From assembly GCF_022179445.1 (NCBI RefSeq), contig NZ_BPQU01000018.1, forward strand, positions 1 to 64,000: a DNA stretch of 64,000 bases. Reading direction: 5' to 3'. Within the stretch, counting starts at the first letter, position 1. Each line of letters starts with the position of its first letter. Under the pieces are notes generated by a model, which made no database searches, was not told where the DNA came from, and was given only the letters and a program-made list of their open reading frames with translations. Source of the DNA: Methylobacterium mesophilicum (GTDB taxonomy: Bacteria > Pseudomonadota > Alphaproteobacteria > Rhizobiales > Beijerinckiaceae). The position numbers were made by a program, and so were the translations under genes. Below are positions 16,169-24,868 of this stretch, piece after piece.

Positions 16169-16441
16169 ATGAAGCTCACAGGTCTCATCGTCGGCGGGTT
16201 CGCGACGCTGTTGATGGCAGGCGGGGCCCAGGCCCTTCCCATGCCGGCCGGCGGCATCGGCAACGACGCCCCAATCGTCCAGGTCCGCGCCGGTTGCGGC
16301 TTCGGCGCCCATCGCGGTCCGTTCGGGGGGTGCCGCCTGAACCGCGGACCGCGCGGCGCCATGCGGCGGGCCATTACGGGCGCACCGCGCGGTTGTCCGC
16401 CCGGCCTCTATCGCGGTCCGGGCGGTCGCTGCCGTCGCTGA
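16169..16441 (+). CDS. Small secreted GCG-motif protein
   Basis: 90 residues: a signal peptide ending at about AQA, a short leader (LPMPAGG), then AGCGFGAHRGPFGGCRLNRGP, closely parallel to the GCG...CRPN motif of the protein at 15283, and a second CPPGLYRGPGGRCRR unit at the end. Four Cys suggest two disulfides. Probably cell-surface or periplasmic; function unknown. It forms a group of three exported-protein genes with 15283 and 15687. Confidence 0.75.
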   Translation: MKLTGLIVGGFATLLMAGGAQALPMPAGGIGNDAPIVQVRAGCGFGAHRGPFGGCRLNRGPRGAMRRAITGAPRGCPPGLYRGPGGRCRR

Positions 16442-16734
16442 CGACGACGGTCCGGTCGTTTCCGGCCGGACACCTCGACGCCCGCGGATCACGCTCGGTA
16501 ACCCGACCGGGCGAGATCCCGGGCACGACGCTTTCCGGTCGGGAAGGGCTCGACACGGCCGATCCGCAGTGGACCGTTGGGTCGGCTTACATCCCTGCCT
16601 CGTCGCCGGTGGACAGGTCGCGATCCGATGCGACCTTTATTCGCCACTCCGTCCGTCGACGACTGATTACGCCATCCGGTCCCGATCCGAGGCGTCGTGC
16701 TTCGTGGGCCCGACACGGAAAGGGACGGTACGGG

Positions 16735-17550
16735 ATGGGCGACGCGACCGAGACCGTCCACGTGGTCCATGGCCCAAGCAGGGCGGAGACCGTTCGCGGT
16801 GCCTTGCGCTCGCTGGGATGCGACGAGCGCATCATCGGGTTGCCCGGCGAGCTGAACTTTGGCCCCATCGATCCACCGGACCCGGACGCTCGTCGGGCGT
16901 GGATCAGGACGATCCTACGGTGCGATCCCGCCGATCACGTGCGCGAGCCCGAGGCACCATGGGCGGACGCGACGTCCGCCCACGTCCACCCGGTCTATTG
17001 GGTCTGCATGAGCGACGCCGGGGAACAGGCGAGCTTTCTGGAGTTCGCCTGCCGCATGGCAGGGCGACTGTTGGACATCGTCGACGCCACGGGGCTCGAT
17101 CTTGTCACACCGGCCGGCGTCCGCTCGCCGCGGTCATTAGGGGCGTTGCGCGAGCGGGACATCGTCGCATCCGGCCTCAAGGAGAGACGGCGGGCGTTCT
17201 CCCAAGGCGAGAGCGACGCGGCATCGGCGGCATGGTCGCTGTTGAGACGCGAGAACGCCCCGCTTCGCGTCGTACGGGACGGCTGCTTGGTGTCGGCACC
17301 CCTCACGTACTTCGACGCCGTCCTGATGGGACTGGCGATGCGGGAGTGGGAGGTGGTCGCCAGACTGATCGGTCGAGCGATCCACCATCTGACTTTTGAC
17401 GTGGACCCACCGGACCAGGGTGTCGGCGATGTCGTCCTATTCGGCCGCGTGCTCGCGCTCGGAGATGCCGGCGATCTCGAAGTCAGGGGGGCCGGACCGG
17501 GGATGCGCGCCTACGAAGTTCGCCGTCCTAGGACATTCGGGCATGCCTAA
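16735..17550 (+). CDS. DUF1835 domain protein
   Basis: 271 residues beginning VHVVHGPSRAETVRGAL, then RIIGLPGELNFGPIDPPDP, the DUF1835 signature, and a second half resembling DUF3658 (PLTYFDAVLMGLA, then EWEVVARLIGRAI). Such proteins are cytoplasmic and of unknown function. ATG 16735 is preferred because the domain begins four residues later; the open frame extends far upstream over the secreted-protein genes, but those codons are in a shadow frame. Confidence 0.8.
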   Translation: MGDATETVHVVHGPSRAETVRGALRSLGCDERIIGLPGELNFGPIDPPDPDARRAWIRTILRCDPADHVREPEAPWADATSAHVHPVYWVCMSDAGEQASFLEFACRMAGRLLDIVDATGLDLVTPAGVRSPRSLGALRERDIVASGLKERRRAFSQGESDAASAAWSLLRRENAPLRVVRDGCLVSAPLTYFDAVLMGLAMREWEVVARLIGRAIHHLTFDVDPPDQGVGDVVLFGRVLALGDAGDLEVRGAGPGMRAYEVRRPRTFGHA

Positions 17551-17668
17551 ACTCGGGACGGGAAGCGGTCGAACGTCCGACTATTCAGCCTCTCATCGTT
17601 TCGGCGGACCAGCGGATTTCGAAACATCTCGGACGTTCGCCCGAACACCACATGTGATATCCTCTTGC

Positions 17669-18333
17669 ATGGATGCTTTCTCAGACCCGCAGGCCATCGC
17701 CCGCTACGTGGAGAACCCACCGCGCATGGTGCCTGGCTATGCCGACATGCAACGCATGGCGAGGCTTTTGCTTGCGGAAAAGCCCCAGAACATGCGCAGG
17801 TGCTCGTTCTCGGCGCAGGCGGTGGCCTCGAACTCAAGGTGTTCGCCGAGGGCCATCCCGGCTGGTCGTTCGTTGGCGTCGATCCGTCTGCCGCGATGCT
17901 CGACCTCGCCCGGAGGACCCTGGGCAACCTTTCGGACCGCGCTCGCCTTCATGAGGGGTTGATCGAAGGCGCGCCGCAAGGGCCGTTCGACGCTGCCGCC
18001 TGCATCCTGACCCTCCATTTCATCGAGCGACAGGAGCGGTTGCGTACTCTCTTGGAGGTCCGGCGACGTCTGAAGCCCGGAGCCCCCTTCGTCGTGGCTC
18101 ACTTCAGCTTCCGGCAGAACGAACGCGACCTCCGGCTCTCACGGTATGCCGCCTTCGCGAAGGCCTCCGGCATCGAAGGCTCGCAGGCCGAAAGTGCCAG
18201 GATCGGGATCGGAGCGCGCTTGCCTATCCTTTCGCCCGAAGAGGACGAGGGACTGTTGCGGGAGGCCGGGTTCACAGGTGTGAGCCTTTTCTATGCCGGA
18301 TTTGCATTTCGTGGCTGGGTCGCCTCCGCCTAA
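17669..18333 (+). pseudogene. SAM-dependent methyltransferase, frameshifted near its N-terminus
   Basis: Starting at ATG 17669 the frame reads MDAFSDPQAIARYVENPPRM, then VPGYADMQRMARLLLAEK, a usual start for a class I methyltransferase family. At 17778-17782 (a run of four A) the family sequence continues in the next frame: APEHAQVLVLGAGGGLELK (SAM-binding GxGxG), then WSFVGVDPSAAMLDLARR and LTLHFIE, to 18333. One base is missing. As written, the longest translatable part starts after the break. It is either real inactivation or a homopolymer sequencing error; the rest of the domain is intact. Confidence 0.8.
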
Positions 18334-18820
18334 TTTAAAGTCTGCTTTCCACCCGACTTCGCCACGTCCATGTCGATTCCGCCGTTCCCGAACGCGAGGA
18401 TCGGGTTGAATCCCTCCCGGTCGAGATCTCGAAGGACTGCCGGGGGTTTGGGATCTCGACGATGTCATCGCCGTCCCGCCAGGGACCGGGAGCGACGTCG
18501 GTGGAACGCCATCGGTGCAGGGACGTCGCTCTCCCTCACACCGGCATGGGGACAGTTGTCGTGAGGGCATGAGCGGGGCCGTGCAACGGCCGGGGCCGGC
18601 GGATGGAAACGGGGAAGCGCGGGAACCTGGACCCGCGCAGGTTCGACCTCCTCGACCTGACGCTGGTCGACGTGAACGGCGGCCTGCGGCCCTTCATCAA
18701 GGCACTGCCGTGACGCTCGTCCTTAGGCGCATTCGACTGGATGTGCCGAATTTCTGTCACCGCGGCATCACGGCCGGATAGGTACGTTGAGGGATTTGCC
18801 CGCGGGACCTCGCCTACCGG
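18334..18820. other. Gap with a possible transporter remnant
   Basis: Nearly 490 bases between the methyltransferase and the antiporter. The only coding-like piece is at 18603-18713 on the plus strand, 36 codons including LDPRRFDLLDLTLVDVNGGL, which reminds one of the first helix of some major-facilitator transporters; it stops after that and nothing follows. A perfect GTCGAGATC/GATCTCGAC inverted pair flanks 18419-18460. No intact gene. Confidence 0.4.
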
Positions 18821-19984
18821 TCAAAGCGTCCGCCGCGCGACCATGCCGAGTGTCGAGCCCTGCACGATGATGGTGAATAGCACCACGGCATAGGTCGCCG
18901 CCAGGATGGCCGGCTTGGCATCGCTCTCCGGGATGGAGAGCGCAAGTGCCACCGAGATGCCGCCGCGCACACCCGCCCAGGTCAGGAACGGGACGTTGCC
19001 GAGGCAGAGGTTGCCGCCCCAGCGGAAGAGCAGCACCGGGGCCGTCACGGCGACGAGGCGAGCGAGCAGCACGACAGGGACGGCGCAGGCGGCCAGCGTC
19101 AGGCCCGAGACCTGGAACCGGAGCACGAGGACCTCCAGCCCGATCAGCAGGAACAGCACCGAGTTGAGGACCTCGTCGATCAAGGTCCAAAGGGCGGAGA
19201 CGTACTTCTGGGTGTTGTCGCTCATCGCATGTCGCGGGGCGCGTTCGCCGATCAGCAATCCGGCCGCGACCACGGCGAGCGGCCCGCTGGCGCCGAGCTT
19301 CTGGGCGAGCGCGTAGGTGCCGGAGACGAGCGCGAGGGTGATCAGCACCTCGACCGGGAAGTCGTCGATGGCCCGCATCGCGCGGTAGGCGACGTAGCCG
19401 GTCACGACGCCGAGGACCAGGCCGCCCCCGGCCTCGTGCAGGAGGAGCGTCGCGACGCCGCCCGCGCCGGTCGCCTCTCCGCTCGATCCGGAAGCGAAGG
19501 CCACGAGGACCGTGAACAGCACGATGCCGATGCCGTCGTTGAACAGGGCCTCCCCCTGCATCTCGATCTCAAGGGCCTCGGGGACCTGCACGTTCTTGAG
19601 GGTGGCCAGCACGGCGACCGGATCGGTCGGGCTGATGAGTGCCCCGAATACCAGCGCCCAGGTGAAGGGCATGGGATTGCCCAACGCCTGGGCGGCGGTC
19701 CAGAAGGCGCCCCCGACCAGTACGGTGGAGATCAGCGTGCCGAGGAGGGCGAGGGTTGCCACCGCCAGGGCGCGGTCTCGAAGAGCCCGGAGGTCGAGGC
19801 CCATGGCGCCGGCGAACAGCAGGAAGGCCAGCATGCCGTTCATCACCACATCGGTGAAGTCGACTTGGTCGAGGACTTGAGTCAGGTCCGCGTAGAGGTG
19901 CTGGGCCGGGAAGGCGAGGTCGAGGCCGACGAGGGCGAGCGACGCGAGCAGCCCCATTACGAGCAGGCCAATGGTGTGCGGCAT
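18821..19984 (-). CDS. Na+/H+ antiporter, CPA1/NhaP type
   Basis: 387 residues from ATG 19984, with about ten to twelve membrane helices. The conserved ion-site segment ISPTDPVAVLATLK is followed by EGEALFNDGIGIVLFTV (here MQGEALFNDG), the ND pair used in CPA1 transport, and the late TWAGVRGGISVALALSIPE. It exchanges cytoplasmic Na+ or K+ for protons. The family-like first helix appears to extend upstream of 19984 (ISIFDLAALLLTLSALFGW, about 20060-19988) with no ATG, GTG or TTG before the in-frame stop. The start is therefore uncertain. Confidence 0.9.
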   Translation of the reverse strand: MPHTIGLLVMGLLASLALVGLDLAFPAQHLYADLTQVLDQVDFTDVVMNGMLAFLLFAGAMGLDLRALRDRALAVATLALLGTLISTVLVGGAFWTAAQALGNPMPFTWALVFGALISPTDPVAVLATLKNVQVPEALEIEMQGEALFNDGIGIVLFTVLVAFASGSSGEATGAGGVATLLLHEAGGGLVLGVVTGYVAYRAMRAIDDFPVEVLITLALVSGTYALAQKLGASGPLAVVAAGLLIGERAPRHAMSDNTQKYVSALWTLIDEVLNSVLFLLIGLEVLVLRFQVSGLTLAACAVPVVLLARLVAVTAPVLLFRWGGNLCLGNVPFLTWAGVRGGISVALALSIPESDAKPAILAATYAVVLFTIIVQGSTLGMVARRTL

Positions 19985-20116
19985 CCGAAGGAAGCGGCGG
20001 TTGACCCAGCCGAACAGGGCCGAGAGGGTCAGCAGCAGGGCGGCGAGGTCGAAGATCGAGATAGCGGGAGCCTCCGGACGTGGCGAGGCTCGACCTTGAG
20101 GGCTCGCGGACTGAAC

Positions 20117-20350
20117 CTAGCCTTGGTCGCCAACCGCGACGCCGATGATGGCATCCTCGGACGCGACCGCACCTTGATCCGACGGGCGGGCTATCGGTGC
20201 CATGCCGTCGGTGCCGAGGACAGTGGCCGCGGTCAGTCCCGTCGATTGCATCCCCTGGTGAGGAGCGCCGATCCAGAAAGCTGAGCCGACCAGCAGGGCC
20301 GTAGAGATGGCCATCGCTGCTAGGAACGTCGTGAGGAACCTCATAACCAT
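20117..20350 (-). CDS. Small exported hypothetical protein
   Basis: 77 residues with a hydrophobic start MRFLTTFLAAMAISTALLVG (second ATG at 20344 may be the real one), then GSAFWIGAPHQGMQSTG and an Ala/Val-rich tail. It has the look of a signal-anchor or exported small protein but no domain. The gene is convergent to nothing and lies between the antiporter and fasciclin genes on the same strand. A real gene is likely but not certain. Confidence 0.45.
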   Translation of the reverse strand: MVMRFLTTFLAAMAISTALLVGSAFWIGAPHQGMQSTGLTAATVLGTDGMAPIARPSDQGAVASEDAIIGVAVGDQG

Positions 20351-20402
20351 TCCAATGAATGGCCAAGTTCGAATGTTCCTCGGCGATGGTGCATTCTGGA
20401 GA

Positions 20403-20435
20403 GACGGCCCGCCCCCGATAAGGAGGCGGGCCGTC
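20403..20435 (-). terminator. Hairpin terminator after the fasciclin gene
   Basis: GACGGCCCGCC at 20403-20413 pairs perfectly with GGCGGGCCGTC at 20425-20435, with an 11-base loop. It lies 12 bases past the fasciclin stop codon on the minus strand. No long T run follows, so the hairpin strength is the main evidence. Confidence 0.75.
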
Positions 20436-20447
20436 CGTAACGGTGGG

Positions 20448-21002
20448 TTACTTCGGCATCAGGACGCTGTCGATGACGTGCACGACGCCGTTCGACTGGT
20501 TGACGTCGGCCTGCTCCACGAAGGCGCCGCCGCCCTTCTGATCGATCAGCGCCAGCCGGTCGCCGTCCATCTTCACGGTCAACACTTGGCCCTCGACCGT
20601 CTTCAGGTTCGCGGCTTCGCCGCCCATCTTCGCCTTGGCCTTCAACTCCTTGGCGTCGAGCTTGCCCGGCACGACGTGGTAGGTGAGCACGGCCGTCAGG
20701 GTCTTCTTCATGTCGGGCTTCAGTAGCGAGTCGACCGTGCCGGCCGGCAGCTTCTTGAAGGCGTCGTTCGTCGGCGCGAACACCGTGAACGGGCCCTTGC
20801 CGCTCAGGGTGTCGGCGAGCCCGGCGGCCTTCACGGCGGCGACGAGGGTCGTGAGGTTGCTGGCCTTGGAGGCGTTCTCCACGATGGTTTTGTCGGCCAT
20901 CATCGGCGCGCCACCGACCATCGGGGAGGTCTCGGCGAGGGCCGGAGCCGCGATGGCCACGCCTGCGGCGAGGAAGGCGGCGGTCAGGGTGGTACGCATC
21001 AT
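20448..21002 (-). CDS. Secreted fasciclin-domain protein
   Basis: 184 residues. A signal peptide (LTAAFLAAGVAIAAPALA) precedes one FAS1 domain: TIVENASKASNLTTLVAAVKA, then GPFTVFAPTNDAFKKLPAGTV, LTYHVVPGKLDAKEL and NGVVHVIDSVLMP, the full set of conserved boxes. FAS1 proteins mediate adhesion or matrix contacts. A Met-rich spacer lies after the signal. Single gene with its own terminator downstream; the 380-base AT-richer gap upstream holds its promoter and that of the PRC-barrel gene. Confidence 0.93.
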   Translation of the reverse strand: MMRTTLTAAFLAAGVAIAAPALAETSPMVGGAPMMADKTIVENASKASNLTTLVAAVKAAGLADTLSGKGPFTVFAPTNDAFKKLPAGTVDSLLKPDMKKTLTAVLTYHVVPGKLDAKELKAKAKMGGEAANLKTVEGQVLTVKMDGDRLALIDQKGGGAFVEQADVNQSNGVVHVIDSVLMPK

Positions 21003-21386
21003 CGAAAATCCCTTTTACGTCGTCACGGCCCGATCATCGAGGCTCGCGATGACGATACGGAACGTTGCTGTGTCTAGTTTCGCCGTAATAATCACAAGAA
21101 AGTTATCTATGATGCGGACATAGCCCGGGATTAATTTTCGTTCATGCAGCGCATCGCGGCGGTGTACTACGGATCGGTGGGTAAGACCCGCATCGCCAAG
21201 TCCATTTATCAATCCATGTTGAGTCGGTGACTTACAAAATGTTCATGTGGTGGGCGACGATTTTTCTGAACGTTTCCTGAACGAAGACGTTGTGGCCCCG
21301 AACCGTGCAGTCTGGAAGGGTACATGCCAGGCCCTGTGGTCGGGCATCCCAATCTGCACCTTCAAAGCCTTAACCCGGAGAACGTC
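21003..21386. other. Divergent promoter region
   Basis: A 384-base AT-richer gap between the divergent fasciclin and PRC-barrel genes. AT-rich pieces include CGTAATAATCACAAGAAAG near 21086 and TTACAAAATGTTCATG near 21233. No credible gene; probably holds both promoters. Confidence 0.55.
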
Positions 21387-21839
21387 TTGTCTTATCGCAA
21401 CATCACCGCCGCCATTGCGCTCGCTTGCCTGTCGGTTCCGGCGCTCGCCCAGACGACGCCCGCTACTCCGACTACAGGCATGAGCTCGTCCTCTGACATG
21501 GGGATGAAGATGGCCGACACCGCGACGGTGAAGCTCAAGTACGTGACCGTGAAGCCGGCCGACGTAATGTCGTCCAAGCTCGTCGGCGCGACCGTCTACA
21601 ATAACAAGAAGGAGACGGTCGGCGAGGTCGAGGATCTCGTGATCGAGAACGGCAAGACCCTGACCGGCGTGGTCGTCAGCGTGGGCGGCTTCCTCGGCAT
21701 GGGAGAGAGCTACGTGGTGCTCGACCCGTCGACTCTCGCCATCCATGACAAGGACGGCAAGTGGGCGGTTTACGCCGATACCGACAAGGACACCCTGAAG
21801 AACGCGCCGACGTTCTCTTACTCGAAGATGAAGAAGTGA
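21387..21839 (+). CDS. Secreted PRC-barrel domain protein
   Basis: About 150 residues. The mature part has the PRC-barrel pattern MSSKLVGATVYNNKKETVGE, VEDLVIENGKTLTGVVVSVG and GGFLGMGESYVVLDPSTL. A TTG at 21387 begins a clean signal peptide (YRNITAAIALACLSVPALAQ) with CGGAG six bases upstream, so it is preferred to the ATG at 21324 which would add a non-signal leader. A Met/Ser-rich linker precedes the barrel. Role unknown; such exported PRC barrels are common in Hyphomicrobiales stress loci. Confidence 0.85.
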   Translation: MSYRNITAAIALACLSVPALAQTTPATPTTGMSSSSDMGMKMADTATVKLKYVTVKPADVMSSKLVGATVYNNKKETVGEVEDLVIENGKTLTGVVVSVGGFLGMGESYVVLDPSTLAIHDKDGKWAVYADTDKDTLKNAPTFSYSKMKK

Positions 21840-21865
21840 TCGCGACCAACGAAGGAGAGACGACC

Positions 21866-22117
21866 ATGAAGCACACCATTCTCGCCTCGGCGCTCCTGGC
21901 CGGTCTCGGTCTCGGCGCTTCGACTCTGCCCTCGGCAGCGCTGCCGGTGAACGCAACCGGCGTTGCAACCTCGCCGAACGCCGACCTGGTCCAGGTGCGT
22001 ATGCACCGGCGCCACCGCATGCGGCAGGGTTCGGCCAGCCGCGGCAACGCAAGCATGCCCTCGCGCGGCGCTCGCGGGCAGCAATATGGCGGAACGACTG
22101 GCGGCCCGCGTCGCTGA
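21866..22117 (+). CDS. Small exported basic protein
   Basis: 83 residues: a signal peptide (ILASALLAGLGLGASTLPSA), a short conserved-looking stretch PNADLVQVRMHRRHRMRQG and a Ser/Gly/Arg tail. GAAGGAGAG precedes ATG 21866. It begins 26 bases after the PRC-barrel stop and is probably in the same transcript, which ends at the hairpin at 22171. No known domain. Confidence 0.65.
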   Translation: MKHTILASALLAGLGLGASTLPSAALPVNATGVATSPNADLVQVRMHRRHRMRQGSASRGNASMPSRGARGQQYGGTTGGPRR

Positions 22118-22170
22118 CCCGGCCCGACCGCGATCCGTGGGGGCTGTCCCCCGCGGATAATCGATGAAGC

Positions 22171-22205
22171 GCCGCCGGCTGGCACGCCCGCCACCGGCGG
22201 CTTTG
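22171..22205 (+). terminator. Hairpin terminator after the PRC-barrel pair
   Basis: GCCGCCGG at 22171-22178 pairs with CCGGCGGC at 22194-22201 and is followed by TTTG. It sits between the small basic protein and the MscS gene, closing the preceding plus-strand unit. Confidence 0.75.
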
Positions 22206-22224
22206 TTATGAATCGGGACACCGT

Positions 22225-23208
22225 ATGATCTTTTCGGAAGCGCTCGGGCGCCTCGAAGGACTGGTCCGCTCGGCCGCCGCCCTCGTGCCGGGGCTCGTCA
22301 TCGCCCTCGTCCTGTTCGGCCTGGGCCTCCTGGTCGCCCGCGGCGTTCGCGCCGCCGTTCGCAGGGCGGCGGAGCTGCGGCAGGCCTCGCCCGGTTCCGC
22401 CGCGGTGCTCGGGCGGATCGCCGGCGGCATGACGATCCTGGTCTCGTTCCTAGTTGCGGCCTCGGTGGCTTTTCCCTCCGTTTCGGCCGCGGACCTGTTC
22501 AACCTGCTCGGCATCGGCGGCGTCGCCATCGGCTTCGCCTTCCGCGACGTGCTCCAGAACCTGCTGGCCGGCATCCTCATCCTGCTGACACGCCCCTTCG
22601 TCATCGGCGACCAGATCCGGGCGGGCTCGCACGAAGGCACGGTGGAGGACGTCTGGGTACGGGCGACGGTGCTGCGCACCTACGATAACCAGCGCATCCT
22701 GATCCCGAACGCGACACTGTTCGTCGACAAGATCACGATCATCACCGCCCACGACAAGCGTCGGCTCGCCTTCCCGCTCACCATCGGAAACGGTGACGAC
22801 ATGAAGGAGGCCCGCCGCGTTATCGTCGAGGCCTTGCAGGGGACCGAGGGCGTTCTCGTCGACCCGCCGCCTGAGGCGCTGGTCACGGGCCTGGGCGCCG
22901 CCGGCGTCGACATGACGGCGCGCTTCTGGATCGACCCGCCCCGGCGGCGCGACGCGGTGGACGCGCTCGACCACGCCATCTCGAACGTTAAGGACGCGCT
23001 CACCGCCGCCTGCATCGACCTGCCGTACCCGACGAGCCAGATCCTCCTGCACGACCAGACCGAGGAGGCGGACGGCGACCGCACCCGTCAGCGCGAGGGC
23101 TGGCCGGCCGGCAGAAGCCCGCCGCGTGCGCGCTGGGAGGTTCTCCGGAAGGATCGAGTGCTCCGCGATGATGGCGAGACGGTTCGTTGCGAGGGAGATC
23201 GGGCATGA
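22225..23208 (+). CDS. MscS-family small-conductance mechanosensitive channel
   Basis: 327 residues. Three helices in the first 115 residues are followed by the pore segment GIGGVAIGFAFRDVLQNLLA and GILILLTRPFVIGDQI, the MscS hallmark, then the beta domain (VEDVWVRATVLRTYDNQRIL, IPNATL). The C-terminal 50 residues are charged and unlike the family. Opens under membrane tension to release solutes. Its stop overlaps the DUF2254 start as ATGA (23205-23208). Confidence 0.93.
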   Translation: MIFSEALGRLEGLVRSAAALVPGLVIALVLFGLGLLVARGVRAAVRRAAELRQASPGSAAVLGRIAGGMTILVSFLVAASVAFPSVSAADLFNLLGIGGVAIGFAFRDVLQNLLAGILILLTRPFVIGDQIRAGSHEGTVEDVWVRATVLRTYDNQRILIPNATLFVDKITIITAHDKRRLAFPLTIGNGDDMKEARRVIVEALQGTEGVLVDPPPEALVTGLGAAGVDMTARFWIDPPRRRDAVDALDHAISNVKDALTAACIDLPYPTSQILLHDQTEEADGDRTRQREGWPAGRSPPRARWEVLRKDRVLRDDGETVRCEGDRA

Positions 23209-24578
23209 AGGCGCGTCTCCAGGCCTGGATCGAGTTCCTGGGCGACCTGTTCTGGCTCAAGCCTGCCCTGATCGTTCTCGGATGCCTGCTGCTGGCCCAG
23301 ATCGGGGTCTGGCTGGAGACGGCACACATCGCAGGCTACGAAGCCTCATCGCCCGACCAGAACTGGGGCTATTCCGGCGGCGCAGAGGGTGCGCGCGCGC
23401 TCCTGAGCGCCGTGGCGTCCTCGACCATCGGGGTGGCCGGCACGACCTTCTCCATCACCATCGCGGCCCTTACGCTCGCCTCCGGCCAGATGGGCCCGCG
23501 TCTACTGCGCAACTTCACGCGGGACGCCCGCAACCAGATCGTCCTGGGGATCTTCCTCGGCACCTTCGCCTACGCGCTGATGGTCCTGCGGACGGTGCGT
23601 ACTGTGCAGGAGAGTCCGTTCGTCCCACATCTCGCGATCAGCGGTGCTATCGCGCTCGCTCTGCTGTCGCTCGCCACCCTGGTCTGGTTCGTTCACCACA
23701 TCGCCATCAGCATCAACGTCGAGACCGTGGTCGACGCGGTCCATCGCGACCTGTGTGCGGCCGTCGAGGCGCGCACCCAAGACAGGGCGGGAATGACGCC
23801 TCCCACCCGACTGCCGGAGGGGGGCGGGGTGGCCGTGAGCGGGAGCGGATACCTTCAGGCGCTCGACAAGGACGGGTTGGCGGATTGGGCGCACGCGCAT
23901 GGCGTCGTCGTTGCATTGAGGATCCGGCCCGGCGACTACGTGCCGAGCGGTTTCCCGGTCGCCTATGTCTCCGCCGGCGTCGCGGAGGCCGGCGAGGCCC
24001 TTCGCGGGGCGTTGACCTTCGGTCGCCGCCCGGCCGCCCTCCAGGACCTCGAATACTCGATCCGGCAACTGGTCGAGATCGCGGTCCGCGCGCTCTCGCC
24101 CGGCATCAACGACCCGTTCACGGCCGGCAGCGTCGTCGACCACCTCGGCGATGCCCTGTGCCGCGTGGCGCCGCGTCACCTGCCCACCGGGGCGGTCGTG
24201 CGCGACGGCAAGGTCGTGCTCGTTGTGCCGGTGTCCGACTACGACGGCCTGTGTGACGCCATGTTCCACATGATCCGCCAGAATGCCGCCGGCTCAGTGT
24301 ACGTCCTGGCCCGTATGCTCGACGTGCTCACCCGCGTCGCCGAGGTCGAGCGGCTGACGGACCGGACCGACGAGCTCGCCCGCCACGCCGACCTCGTCCT
24401 CGCTGCGGCCAGGCGCGACGTCGCCGACCCCCACGACCTTGCCGACCTGGAGGCAAGGCATGCTCGATTCGTGGCAATGGGCGAGGGCGGCCGTCCCGCG
24501 CGGCGTCGCATGGCGGTCTCCAACGACGTTCCCAAGCATCGCACCCGCGTTTCCGATCCATCCAAAACAAAAGAATGA
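23205..24578 (+). CDS. DUF2254 membrane protein
   Basis: 457 residues from ATG 23205 (GAGGGAGATCGGGC upstream). Membrane helices lie near residues 18-38 and 60-150, and TIGVAGTTFSITIAALTLAS with SGQMGPRLLRNFTRD is the DUF2254 signature. The large soluble part has SPGINDPFTAGSVVDHL. The family is of unknown function. Coupling to MscS suggests a role in envelope tension or turgor, which is inference. The tail (after about 430) is basic and Ser-rich. Confidence 0.88.
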   Translation: MKARLQAWIEFLGDLFWLKPALIVLGCLLLAQIGVWLETAHIAGYEASSPDQNWGYSGGAEGARALLSAVASSTIGVAGTTFSITIAALTLASGQMGPRLLRNFTRDARNQIVLGIFLGTFAYALMVLRTVRTVQESPFVPHLAISGAIALALLSLATLVWFVHHIAISINVETVVDAVHRDLCAAVEARTQDRAGMTPPTRLPEGGGVAVSGSGYLQALDKDGLADWAHAHGVVVALRIRPGDYVPSGFPVAYVSAGVAEAGEALRGALTFGRRPAALQDLEYSIRQLVEIAVRALSPGINDPFTAGSVVDHLGDALCRVAPRHLPTGAVVRDGKVVLVVPVSDYDGLCDAMFHMIRQNAAGSVYVLARMLDVLTRVAEVERLTDRTDELARHADLVLAAARRDVADPHDLADLEARHARFVAMGEGGRPARRRMAVSNDVPKHRTRVSDPSKTKE

Positions 24579-24868
24579 CCCGCTTCGCCCGCCTGATCCT
24601 CATCGTTGCATCCCCCGCGCTGGCTTCCGCCGCTCCCGCCTCCGAGCAATCCAGGGACGACGGCGTTCGGATCGGTGGGATGGGCATCGCGTACCTGCGT
24701 GAACGCGTCGTTACGCAGATGTCCTCAGCCAGCAGTTCTTCCAGGCGGCCAGGCGGCGAATGCTCCGAACGCATTTCTGCTTCGCCGGCTGCCCTTCTCG
24801 GACCCGTTCAAACTCGCTCCGCATTGCAAAAGGCCGCCCGATTTCCAAAGGGCAGCCTAATACTATAA
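24575..24868 (+). CDS. Doubtful short exported protein
   Basis: 97 codons starting at an ATGA overlap with the DUF2254 stop. The first 25 residues look like a signal peptide (LILIVASPALASAAPASE), but the remainder is Ser/Arg-rich without protein character, and the 3' end runs through a terminator-like hairpin. It could be the start of a gene whose rest has been lost. Confidence 0.25.
   Translation: MTRFARLILIVASPALASAAPASEQSRDDGVRIGGMGIAYLRERVVTQMSSASSSSRRPGGECSERISASPAALLGPVQTRSALQKAARFPKGSLIL
24827..24857 (-). terminator. Possible minus-strand terminator
   Basis: Read on the minus strand, GGCTGCCC and GGGCGGCC (one G-U pair) form an 8-bp stem followed by TTTT. It would end a transcript coming from the right, where the nearest minus-strand gene is the large hydrolase at 25299-27470, some 440 bases away. 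Confidence 0.4.

Noticed and set aside
18603..18713. Small plus-strand frame as a transporter gene
   Set aside because: Only 36 codons and nothing transporter-like follows; noted as a possible remnant within the gap.
19229..20284. A 351-codon plus-strand frame across the antiporter
   Set aside because: It consists of charged low-complexity residues opposite a clear CPA1 transporter.
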